Source: Lepidodermella squamata (Eukaryota; Gastrotricha). From it: a DNA stretch of 64,000 bases. Where the stretch lies: assembly GCA_047495785.1 (NCBI GenBank), contig JBLDXI010000085.1, forward strand, positions 62,001 through 126,000, written 5' to 3'. The notes under the pieces are model-generated. The model worked only from the letters and a program-made list of their open reading frames with translations, had not been told where the DNA came from and searched no databases. This document shows positions 35,762 to 46,172 of this stretch, piece by piece. Position 1 is the first letter of the stretch; each line of letters opens with the position of its first letter. A program made the translations under genes and the position numbers.

Positions 35762-37207
35762 ATGAAGTCTTTCGTCGCTCTAGCTCTTTTTGCCCTAGTT
35801 GCCTGTAATGTGGACGCCCTTCACCGCAGGAAGGCTGAGCCACGTCTCACCCCTCAGGGCGCGGAGAAAGCTCGCGTTAAGGACGACCCAGGCCAGACCC
35901 TCTTCCTAACCCCCTACATCAAAAGCGGCCAGCTTGCCCAGGCTAGAGCATTGTCTGTTGTTGAGCCGCTTATCCCCAACTACTCTGGAAATGCCGGCTA
36001 CATCACTGTCGATGACGCCACTGGATCGAACATGTTCTTCTGGATGGTGCGAACCCCGAAGAATAACGGAAGCGCCCCGCTTCTTCTGTGGCTCCAAGGT
36101 GGACCAGGCGCCTCGTCCATGTTCGGTCTTTTCGTTGAAAACGGCCCGTTCAAAGTCGACGCGAATATGAACGTCTCGCCGCGAGATATCCACTGGACAA
36201 AGGACTACAACATGATTTTCATCGACAACCCAGTCGGCACTGGGTTCTCGTTCACGCAAAGCGAAGCTGGTTACCGGGTCGATGAGGACGGAGTCGCTGA
36301 TCATTTATACAAGTTCTTCCAGCAATTCTACACGCTGTACACCGATCTTCAAAGCCAACCTTTCTACGTATCCGGCGAGTCATACGCTGGCAAATACGTC
36401 CCGGCTTTGGCTGCGAAGTTGGCGCAAATGGAGCAGATCAACAAGGTCCTAGGCCGAGCTTCACCCATCCCGAAATTGGCGGGTGTTTTGGTTGGAAACG
36501 GGCTGTCGGACCCTCAGACCATGCTTGCCCCTAATGCTGATCATTTGTATAGCCTTGGTCTTTTGGACGAGGAGCAGCGCGAATATTTCCAACAGCAAAC
36601 CGATCTAGCTGTTGATTATATGAAGAATCAAAACTACGCCGCTGCGTTCCAGATTTTCGACTATTTGATCAACGCCGATTTCTACCCGTACCCGTCGTAC
36701 TTCGCCAATGCCTCGGGCTGTACGGATTACTTCAACTTCCTGCTGTGTAGACAAGCCCCGCCAGAGTTCAACTACTACGTCCCGTTTTTGCAGCTCAACT
36801 CAACTCGAAAGGCTATCCATGTCGGCAATCAACCCTATGCGGATCAATCCTCGGTTGTTGAGAAGCATTTGATCAATGGCGATATCATGAATTCAGTCCG
36901 AGATCGGGTTGAGTACCTTCTGACCCAGACCAGTATTCCTATCCTGTACTATTCGGGTAATTTGGACCTGATTGTCCCAACAATGGGTACTGACAACTTT
37001 TTGCGGTCGTTAAACTGGCCGTTTTCTGAGAATTGGCTTCATGCGAATCGAACAATCTGGGCCGATTCTGATAATGAGGCGTTTGCTTACTCGACCACTG
37101 TTCAAACGCTGTCGTTCGCCATCATTCGCAATGCTGGCCACATGGTGCCGTACGACCAGCCGGAGAGTGCTTACCTCATGGTTCGCAAATTCATCAGCGG
37201 AATTTGA
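35762..37207 (+). CDS. Serine carboxypeptidase (family S10, CPVL/vitellogenic type), intronless
   Basis: A single 481-aa frame. A signal peptide (1-20) and short propeptide precede the alpha/beta-hydrolase domain. The oxyanion segment is WLQGGPGAS at 110-118, the nucleophile Ser207 in GESYAGKY, Asp402 in YYSGNLDLIVP and His460 in NAGHMVPYDQP, so the triad is complete. Several N-glycosylation sites are present. Length and motifs match the CPVL-like branch. It removes C-terminal residues from peptides, probably in lysosomes or the gut lumen. AATAAA is at 37270. The absence of introns is unusual for this window. Confidence 0.93.
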   Translation: MKSFVALALFALVACNVDALHRRKAEPRLTPQGAEKARVKDDPGQTLFLTPYIKSGQLAQARALSVVEPLIPNYSGNAGYITVDDATGSNMFFWMVRTPKNNGSAPLLLWLQGGPGASSMFGLFVENGPFKVDANMNVSPRDIHWTKDYNMIFIDNPVGTGFSFTQSEAGYRVDEDGVADHLYKFFQQFYTLYTDLQSQPFYVSGESYAGKYVPALAAKLAQMEQINKVLGRASPIPKLAGVLVGNGLSDPQTMLAPNADHLYSLGLLDEEQREYFQQQTDLAVDYMKNQNYAAAFQIFDYLINADFYPYPSYFANASGCTDYFNFLLCRQAPPEFNYYVPFLQLNSTRKAIHVGNQPYADQSSVVEKHLINGDIMNSVRDRVEYLLTQTSIPILYYSGNLDLIVPTMGTDNFLRSLNWPFSENWLHANRTIWADSDNEAFAYSTTVQTLSFAIIRNAGHMVPYDQPESAYLMVRKFISGI

Positions 37208-38158
37208 AAATAGAGGAAGAACACAAGGACATTTATCGTGTTTGATTTTATTGGAAATTAATGTGCTGAAATAAATTGAATAATTTGAATGCGACTTAAC
37301 CCATTAAAGCCCAGAATGTTTTCGGAAAATATTTTCATTTTTCTTTCCCTATTGACACGTCCTTTTCCGTAAGAGAAAAATTCGGGGATTAAGAATCTGA
37401 AAACCGCATATTTTTATCGTCTACCGTTATTGAGATATTCCAGTGTCAATTTGTCACGTGACCTTACCTTTTGTCACACCTGTACGATTATCTCAAGAAC
37501 GGTGATAGCTAGGAAGCCGCTCTCAAAGAAAAAGTTCATCAGCGTGATGAGATCTATCTAGAAATGCATTCAGTTGGGTCATAGGTGATACTTCGTGCAA
37601 AATCGATTTTGAGGACACTTTAGTGCAGTTTGGTGACAGTCCCAAAAAACGGCTCCTAGCTCATCACCAAGCCTACGAGACACTGGTCATTTATCCGTTT
37701 TCCCCGAATTTATACGATTTCCCAGCGCGGAGATATGCCTTTTAGACACCCTGGGGTTGTAGTCACCCTACAGGATTTTTTAAAAATAAGGTGGCAGGAA
37801 AAGATGCCGTTGGGCTTTAATGGGTGTAATTTGTACAGTGTGTAATTTTTCTTTCGATGTAAAAAACATCAGATACAGTCGAAGCGTGTCGAAGAAATGT
37901 AGGTTGAAGTAGTTCACCTGCCATTTCATTAATTCGTTAAAGAGGACTCGTGCCCTGGTGATTCAGAACTGGCTAATTTCGAGCGCTAAGTCCAAAAATC
38001 CAAAAATCAAACCGCAAAGCGGCGTTTTACTCCGTATGTGCCCTCATATTTTATTGCTCTTCAACTTCGCAACATACAGGTTTCTCAAAAACGTATTTGT
38101 CATTAAATATGACTATAGTCGTCTTCGCATTCCATTTAATGAAGAATCAACTCGCATA
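37208..38158. other. Convergent gap with an inverted-repeat element
   Basis: Lies between the 3' ends of the carboxypeptidase (+) and the LamG pseudogene (-). Most of it is the element at 37296-37828. The remaining 330 bp show no gene. Confidence 0.5.
37296..37828. mobile_element. ~530-bp inverted-repeat element (TTAACCCATTAAAGCCC ends)
   Basis: The left end TTAACCCATTAAAGCCCAG is mirrored by TGGGCTTTAATGGGTGTAA on the right. The TTAA at the left edge and the CCC start recall piggyBac-type MITEs, but the right flank is TGTAA, so the target duplication is not proven. No coding capacity. Confidence 0.6.
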
Positions 38159-38852
38159 TTAATAGCCTGTTGAAATTAAAATCAAATTATTTGATGATAC
38201 ATCATTTTGATCGAGGCTTACCATAAAAAGCAGCACAATTTAACCGGAGGAATTTCGTCTGGTCCGTATTTTTGTAACCATTAATGATACTGAGACAAGC
38301 GATGGAGCCATTCAAATTTGAAGAAGCGCCACTGAATACACGTTTTAACACAAAGATTAGCAATATATAGAACAATCAAAGAATTTTATATTGACAAAAA
38401 CGCGGCTTAACGATCCATGGAGCAGCAACTTTTTCTAGCAAATGTGCATTACGAGATTTGCTGGCGTGAATTTGCTGAGATTCCATGAATTCATGCACGT
38501 TATTCCGCTTCTTGCAAAGGCCTTACTAACTTGCTTAAAAATTCAAAATTTCCGGCCCTCATTTTGACTGTTCTACGCGGCCAGGGAACGTTAGAGAATA
38601 CCTAGCAAAACAACGAAAGATAATAATTTGCCCCAGAAAGTGGATTTTCCACGAGGCGATTTGTTCGGCCGCACCTGGGACTGCATTGCCTCGGGTCGCG
38701 CTTTTTTCCACGCTATCGCCAAATAGAGATGTTCCGGTTCCATTTTTTATCTGTCCGGTTCGGTTCGGTTCGGTTCCATACTTTGTGAGGTGTAACCCGG
38801 TTTTTTCGGTTTAACAGCGGTAATAGGCACACCACAAATTGGCTAGAAACAT

Positions 38853-38996
38853 AGAGCGAAGTAGGACCGCGGAACTGGTAGGGACCAGAAAATTCGACAT
38901 AAGGGTCCCCCCTTTGGTCTTTGAATGAGCTCACCGTACGGACCGATGGAACTGGTAGGGATGATCCCTACCATCCCTAGCGGTACTTCGCTCTCT
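38853..38996 (-). mobile_element. MITE-like repeat, recurrent family, copy 3
   Basis: Starts GAGCGAAGTAGG and ends TACTTCGCTC, its own inverted repeat. The interior has AAGGGTCCCCC, the complement of the family core. It lies in an intron of the LamG pseudogene. Confidence 0.6.
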
Positions 38997-41067
38997 GGCT
39001 AGAAAACTCGACTTGGAGTAAAAATGATCACGCAACAGCCGAAGTAATTAGCATCGATAATTGCGAAGTAGCTTGTGCAAATTCCGATACGGTATTGCGA
39101 CGTGTTTGTATTCCGAGAAGGAACGGGAAAAGGATTTTCGGAAAAATATGGATGTTCGCGATATTAATGAAGGAACGGTAAATAAACGATTTACGAATGA
39201 TAAAGCATACAAATAGATTTACGAATGATAAAGCATACAAATACCTGCCAAGTCGGAAAGATAGTGTAGATGTCGAGGGAGACATATCATTGATGGATGC
39301 CGTATTTGTATCGCAACTGATTTCCAGTACAACCGAACTGCGTTTGAGATAGTAGAAATGCGGTACTCCATCTTGTTGAGGGCAAGTTGTTGAAAGCAAA
39401 GAACCAGCTGGACCGATCGAGCAAGTGAATGTTGTCTCGTTGCTCATGAAGAGGCTCAGCCCGGTAGTTGTAAGCCCTGGGTCAGAAAACTCAAGTAAAG
39501 GAGCCGGAAAACTCAGAGGCTTCGCGTAAAAGCTGATCGTGAATGACCCACCGCCGAAATTCAACTTGCTGCCAGTCATTCGAATCTGGTTTCCGCTGTT
39601 AAGATTGACGCCTTTACCAGCGGCGCCGAACACGCTTTCCCCGGGTAAGAACGGCGACTGGCTGGTGACTGAAGCTGCAGGAGCGATTATGTCGTCGAAG
39701 TTTGATACGAGAGGGAAATACGCGATATGTCCAGAGATTACTTTGCCTATGTTGCTTGGAACAATCGGGTTTCCGGTGTGAAGTTGGTAACACATTCTCC
39801 GGAGCGAATGAAAACGTTTAGCTGAGATGGTCGCTTTGTGGACGGATAAGCACGAAAAAGAGGCGGGAGCACCTTGTGGGCGGTCCTTGAGGGCTTTGAG
39901 TGACGTGATCGCAGCTGCCGGTGGTACTATAACAGAAGGACTGCTAATGATATCGTTGCAGAACGCATATTGTGAGCTGGTTGATTTTTCGTACGACACG
40001 CCAATGTGGGGCCAAATTCCATTGTCACATTGAACTGTAATTTGAGAACCTGACAATAAATCATAAAATCAGCTATCTAGCTCCCGAAAGCATAGCTCAA
40101 CTTGCCATCAGCTCTCTTAGCAATGACTTTAGAGGTTGAACCATCATATGCGAGAGTAAGTTGGGTGTTTCCAGCTGCATCAAGCATCGCAACTACGGGG
40201 ATGAAGGAAATCGAAATTGGGATATTTACGAAAGCCGCAATAGTATAGTCTGTTGATAAGTTGCCAAAGGCTGGGATGGGGATATCGAGATTTGCCTTTA
40301 CTGGCATGTATATTGCCGTACTCGTCATGCCATATGGGCCAGTTGTCCAGACGAAGTTTCCAATCGGAATAGCGGAAATCGAATCCGGGCCCATGTCGTT
40401 CAGATTACCATTAAGCGGCCAGATTCCAGCTGCAAGAGGAAGCCCCGGAACGGCATCTGTTGATTTAAACCTTATATTAAAAAAGTAGGAGTACGTATGT
40501 ACGTGTATGTAATATCCTTGACAATTGTGTTTATTATGACTGATAATTCGCTGACTTTTGTGGCAATTTTTTATGGAATTTTTCATTTGTCAGATCATGT
40601 ATATTGAGCGGCAAACACTTCTAAAAAAGCTTATTTGCAGACCCCCTAGAAAAGTGAACGACGAGAAATTCAAATTTCCGCATGTTTTTCACTGCAAATT
40701 AAACGTTTATTTATATAAATTAAAAAATTAAATAATATTTCGTTTACATAGCAACGAGATTTCGTTCGTCCGTTAGGTAACGAGGGCGCGCGAAATTGAA
40801 AAATCAATAGGTCAAAAAATCGATCTTTTAGAGATACAACTTCACTCGAAGCTTCACGAAGCTTCTTTCAAAAGAGCTTCTTCCCTTGTCTTAGGACAGG
40901 GTGAATTAGGCGATCATCCTAACTTGCCATGCAAGCTCGTCAAATGACTTTGGACGGTTATGTTCTCTCAAAAAGATCTCTCAAAATTCCAATTTCCAAT
41001 TTCTTTCTTATTTCAATTTTTCAATTTTTCAAATACAAATGACGGGGAACTCCCCGTTGTCACGGGT

Positions 41068-41125
41068 CGCCTTCGTTCGTTCGTCGTTCGTTCGTCGTTC
41101 GTCGTTCGTCGGTCTGTCGGTCGTC
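41068..41125 (+). repeat. Imperfect TTCG/TCG simple repeat
   Basis: Tandem TTCG and TCGT units with small variations, passing into CGGTCTGTCGGTCG. Confidence 0.7.
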
Positions 41126-41917
41126 AAGGAGGATAGTGGGGAACCTATAAAAAATAGCGGTGTAGTCACAGTTACCCCATGCAGGCTGTATTCCGCTGTT
41201 AGGTGTATCGTGAAGGAGGATAGTGGTGTACGTAAAAAAAACAGACTGTCCAACTGTCTCACAACCATCGACTATTGCTTATTGCTATTACTGAAGAAGG
41301 ATGTAAAAGGCGTGTTCAAGATTGCCACACGGCGACGTGCGAACATCTTCGCGCTCTCCATGTAACGTGCTATTCGTATAGCACGAACATCAGACGACGA
41401 ATCTACACGGTAACATACTACAGCTCTGTGCAGTCGCCAACCGATGCCGCGTGCGCTGTGCCGCTGTCGATAACCGCGTTGTGCGCATGACATCAACGCG
41501 CAGCATCCAATGACATGCTGACTCTCGTGACATGGCGTCATAAATCGTCTATCACCTGTTTTCAATCTTCCAATGAAAAGTTCCCGGACGTATGCAATTC
41601 GTACTATTTTAGCATGTACGACTGGCAACTTTTGACCTGAGACTAACGGCAATAGCACATTCCCAGACCCGCTCACGTTTTCGTGAATACTTTTACGCTA
41701 TGCGCTATGCATGTGCGCTATTTTTACCGAATAACAAGCAAATCTTACTACCACGTAGATATTCAAATTCGTGATTTGTAGCTTGAATTGAAGCCCACCT
41801 GAGCAACGATGCATTAACTTGCAAGTCCATCAGCTCGGCCTGCGTGATATGGACCCTGATGCCAATATGTGTAGGTGGCGCTTACGGAATGACTCTCAAA
41901 TGAATGATCATCTCCAT

Positions 41918-41919
41918 CC

Positions 41920-41954
<35 letters not shown>

Positions 41955-41957
41955 CGC
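41918..41957 (+). repeat. CGTCGC hexamer repeat
   Basis: About six tandem copies of CGTCGC/CGTCGT. The resulting Ser-Pro or Arg frames are not considered coding. Confidence 0.75.
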
Positions 41958-42644
41958 ATGGGTGACACGATACGTGGTTATGCGCAAAGCTGGGCAGCAA
42001 GTCACGGATGTGCAAGAAAGTTATACTTAGGTCTTAGGTTAGGCATGTTCAAGGTCACACGTGCCCACGTGTTCGAGAAAGTCACGGAGTTCCCCGTCAA
42101 CTGTCAAAGGCCGCAGGCCGACAGTGGTAATTCAATTTGCAGCAGTAATAGTTATAAGTAATAGTTTTATTTAGCCTCTTCTAGACTGAGCGTTGTCATA
42201 TACAGTATCCAGTTATGTAGATGACGAAAGCCGACAAAAAGTAATCCACCCTTACTTTTAGGTTTACCTACCCTCTTTGTTGAAGATCTTGCTTTTCCTA
42301 TAAAATCGTAAGTTTATCGAGTCAACAATCATGCGCAATTATGCGCAATTTTAAAATGAGGTCAATTCAGCTAGTTTTTATTCAATTTTTATAAATTCAA
42401 AAAATATTGAATTCTCAGAATAATGTGTTTAAATTGCCCTCATATTTGCAAGCATGAATTCTAAATTCAAATTTGAAAAGCTATAGTGAAAATTTCGATT
42501 GCAAGATAACGCAAAATTCTTTTTTAAATGCCATTTTGAGACCCCCATTTACGGCTTATCTGAATTTTAGCTTGAGTACGTCAGTGTGCAAAATTCAGAA
42601 TGCGTAAATTCGCAATATGATAGCCTGCTATAATATAAGCTTTA

Positions 42645-42914
42645 ATGGAGCATGGAGGGCTGAATCACGTGTGCCATCACAGCCTCGGCTTCAAATTGCG
42701 GACTAAGCAGATAAGTGAAATCCCAGCTGACGCTAAGTTGGACGTTCCGATCGAGGCAAAGAAACAGCGCGGCCGGAAACCTCGTGCGAAAAGAGCTTTA
42801 ATTTACCAAATTACACTTCAACTTCAATGCCAGTTCGCAAAACTATCAGATCGAAAACTATGCATTTTGCTTTATTTCATGTCTTTCTTGTATTATTGCG
42901 ACGTAATAAAATAA
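42645..42914 (+). CDS. Possible AT-hook small protein in an intronic insertion
   Basis: An 89-aa ATG frame with an AT-hook core KKQRGRKPRAKR near residue 45-56 and a hydrophobic C-terminus. No introns or upstream signals were identified. Because the transposon in the first gene's intron also carries AT-hooks, this may be another relic of an element-encoded DNA-binding protein. It may also be chance; confidence is low. Confidence 0.3.
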   Translation: MEHGGLNHVCHHSLGFKLRTKQISEIPADAKLDVPIEAKKQRGRKPRAKRALIYQITLQLQCQFAKLSDRKLCILLYFMSFLYYCDVIK

Positions 42915-44493
42915 AATAGGGGCGGTTCTCAATTGTAGGCCGGGTTTGCAGGGTCAAAGTACAACTCTAAAAATAGCGCGTGACGGTTAAAAATAGCACT
43001 ACTCTGTAACGTTATATGTGTAGCCTTATTTTTCAAATTTTTCAGATTTTTCAAACTATTTTAGAAATTCCACTATTAAAATAACCCAGCATTCTCAAGA
43101 TACTTTTCAATAATCTGGAGAATCTGGAGAATTTAAAAAATTATTCTAGCAACTAGCTGCATTATTTCAATAGCGTGAATCATGCTTTGGACTTTGACCT
43201 TACGAAGCCTCTATAAAACAATAAGGAAAAACTCTAATTTTATAGAGGCTGTGTATCTAATTAAATTGTGACAATAAGACACTCTTTCATGGAGACAAAA
43301 ATGGATAGAAACGGCAAAAAAATATAGAAAAATCGAACCGTGATACCGACAAAACCATTTAAATAGAGACAAGAAAATGTCCGTCCATTTCCCCAAACTC
43401 ACTGAAAAATTTAGAACTCACTTGTTTCACATTGCAGAGATGTTGGGAAGAGCTTCACCGACTAGAGAAGAAAATTATTAAACAAGCAACAACTAATTAT
43501 ACCTGGTTTTAAACTGACTCACCTGCCACGGGGAAGCACACGGATCATCTTTAGCCACGCATTGGTAACTCAGATCAGAGCTGGCGTAGCATAGTTTTCG
43601 CTGCGAAAAATCGTAGTAACAAATTTTAGCGACAGATCATTTCCAAGTGACAAACCTGAAGTATTGCCACCAGGTAGTCAGCGTAATTGTCAGCAAACAT
43701 TGCTTTCGATGAATAAGAACCCGACTATAAAAATAAAATATTTATTTCAATGGAAAAGCAACTCTTATAAGCAAACGAACCAACGTCGTTCCAGCGGGGC
43801 ATGTGCCGTAGCAGGACGTGAAATACGTGTTGCTCGGGAAGCAATCTACGGCAGCCTTTGCGATATGCAGATAAATAAATCATATAATTCACGTGCTTAT
43901 AAATTGGAGCAAATTTTGATATCGAAGAAAAAATAAGTTCAGCATATTCCTATCAAGGAAAAAGGCTAACCCCTGATTTACAGGAAGCTTCCGTGGCGAA
44001 TTCTTCGCTGTCGCCCAACTGTAATGAAAACACTGCAATCTACATTTTTCTACATGGGGAAAATGACGAACCTTGTTCGAGGAGTTAGGGCAGGTAGTAA
44101 AGCAGCCCACAGTATTGTTGGCGGCATTAACGCATCGAAAGTATGAAGCTATTTTCGAAAATCTTTAACACAAGATTTATATTCAAGTATCGTAGACTCA
44201 CGCAGCGTCAAGCAGTTCTGGAACGAATCAAAGCTACCAGCGATGGGTTTCTGAAAGGATGTGGAGTAGTATAGGCAAAATTTAACACAGAACCAGATGT
44301 CACCGTATCGATTGGACAGTTGGTCGGTTCAGGGACGCAAACGGCAAGCGAGATTGTTGAGTTTACGCATTTCGTATGCTTTCCCTGTTGCAGAAAGATT
44401 GGCAATAGTTGGCTTTCCTTTGAACGAGCATGAGTTACCTGGGTGATATTGATGCATTTTATTAGATTAGAAAATATCACGTTAGATTTAAAG

Positions 44494-46172
44494 CAAAATT
44501 AGAACGAATGACGAATAAAAACGATCGGTGACCATGCGCCTGATCGCGTGGCAGGTTGGTTGCGCCGTCTTCATTGTGACTTTGATGAACCGTGCAATAA
44601 ATTTCGTCTTTTTCACGCCAACAAGTTAATGTTATAAAAAATCACCTGATCGACATGCTTGTTGCTTGTTTCATGTGTTCATTTATTACTAATTCACTTT
44701 ATTTTCCTCATATTTTTTACGTTAATTCATAGAAATTTGTTTGGGGCCAACGACTTTTTTTTCATTGAAACAAAGAAATCAAGCTGGGCAAACTAGGTTT
44801 AGGCAATCTAGCACAGTTGAATCTATCGCGTATTATCCAGAACTCATCCTGTTTCATGTCATTAACCTGTTCCAGAATGCCATTCCATTAACCTTTGAAT
44901 GCAGTTCTTAATTTTCAACAAAAATAAATCTGGCAGGGTAAACAAGTCAGATTCCATTCACAAAACCATTTATTACAAAGTTCATCGTTCACTCATTTCA
45001 TACTCATTTTCCTTTTTTTAATTCAAAATATAAATATTATTTTCGGATTGTCCGAAATATTATTTTGAACTATCCGTCGGACAAATGATTGTCTATATTT
45101 TCATATAGTTCAAAGAGAGATAACAATTTTTGAATTGTTGTTAGAGAGAGGAAATTCAATACTTCATCAATGTTGGTATCGCGATCGATAATTGTTGAAA
45201 TTACTTCCCCAACGCGGAGTCACACTTCTCGCGTTCTTCACAGCATTAGGCTTGTTTCATTATTTAGGTAAGGTTACCTAAATATGCATAAAAAGTGTCG
45301 AAACTTTTCCTTAACCATGCAGGAGACGTACGCGGCGCTTCGATTTAAAATGTTTGCCTAAAAAATAACCTGATTTCTTTTTTGGCTGATTTGCTAATTT
45401 AGTGTAAACAAATAAGGCTTTAATTTTTGGCATCGATTATCGCTCTGCCAGTGACTGATTGACTGATGAATCATCGAACTAAAAGTGTTATGTACTCCTA
45501 GATTTTTTCTTATGCCATCGTGTTCAGCATTCAAAATTAGGCTTGAAAAAAAGTTGTAAACCTCATGATGGTCGCATAACTGGTCGAAAATGGGAGCCTA
45601 GTCAGCGCTGTCCTCATTTCAGACAAACTACATAAAAAATTCACAACAAATCAATCTTTCCCGATCAAATTATAAAATTGTTATAACTGCAAGAGAAAAT
45701 TGCCCTCCCAATTGTCAAATTTGTTCTGACGTTTTTGAATTCCTATCTGTATCAGATTTGACTTATTTTCGCTCACAGGCGAATTTTACCATGATATCTT
45801 TGATTTTCATGGAATCAACACAAATCGATAGAGCGCGTCGATCTGAGTAATTCCTGGTTCAAATGGTTGGAATTTTACCTTCGGTCCCTGGCGAATTTCG
45901 AGACGCGGCCTGCAGATTATAGTTTATTGACCAAAGTTTAATTGTAAAATGTGTCTATTTTGCTAAATTCTGCTCATCTATTCTGCTTTTGGCTGCTAAA
46001 ACGCATGGAAAACAGTCGCATGGTGCTGTTTGCAGCAATTATTTCTGCCTTTGAAGAAGGCAAACATTTACGTTTAACAAAGATTGCTCATTACACCGCG
46101 AATCTCTTTTACCGCTTCCGTATTTTATCCTGTATTTACAGCCGTCTTCACTTCTGTTTCCATCGTTCGACC
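44494..46172. other. Divergent intergenic region
   Basis: Between the 5' edge of the LamG pseudogene (-) and the LamG/SEA gene (+). No exon homologous to the 5' half of the intact paralogue was found, which supports truncation of the pseudogene. No RNA gene was seen. A frame around 45951-46172 precedes the chosen start without signs of coding. Confidence 0.5.

Larger units (their letters stand above)
40600..43300. other. 2.7-kb insertion inside an intron of the LamG pseudogene
   Basis: The corresponding intron in the intact paralogue is 141 bp (51319-51459), but here it is 2965 bp. The extra DNA includes a TCG/TTCG simple repeat (~41068-41125), a CGTCGC repeat (~41918-41957), an AT-hook frame (42645-42914) and a hairpin at 43206-43251 (13-bp arms). 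Ends of a single element could not be fixed; it is probably nested insertions. Confidence 0.6.
38159..44493 (-). pseudogene. Truncated, probably decaying paralogue of the four-Cys-module/LamG gene
   Basis: Exons on the minus strand: 44439-~44493 (open 5' end), 44304-44384, 44202-44250, 44072-44148, 43971-44018, 43785-43855, 43656-43724, 43523-43600, 43422-43461, 40106-40456, 39245-40049, 38222-38331, 38159-38166. Each matches an exon of the gene at 49843-55205, from about its 15th exon on. The two LamG-type segments and C-terminus are intact (NLNGSIACLSI, ending CAAFYGY). Signs of decay: no in-frame ATG or signal peptide at the 5' end (a nearby Met-hydrophobic stretch is out of frame), a ~4-base loss at the donor of exon 43785-43855 that breaks phase, and loss of a conserved Cys in 43656-43724. 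Skipping the damaged exon would restore frame, so partial function cannot be excluded. The 40457-43421 intron is inflated by insertion. Confidence 0.6.

Noticed and set aside
41041-42098. 13-bp inverted repeat GACGGGGAACTCC at both ends of a ~1.06-kb segment
   Set aside because: Outside the 13 bp the ends differ and no target duplication is visible; it could be chance within the larger insertion.
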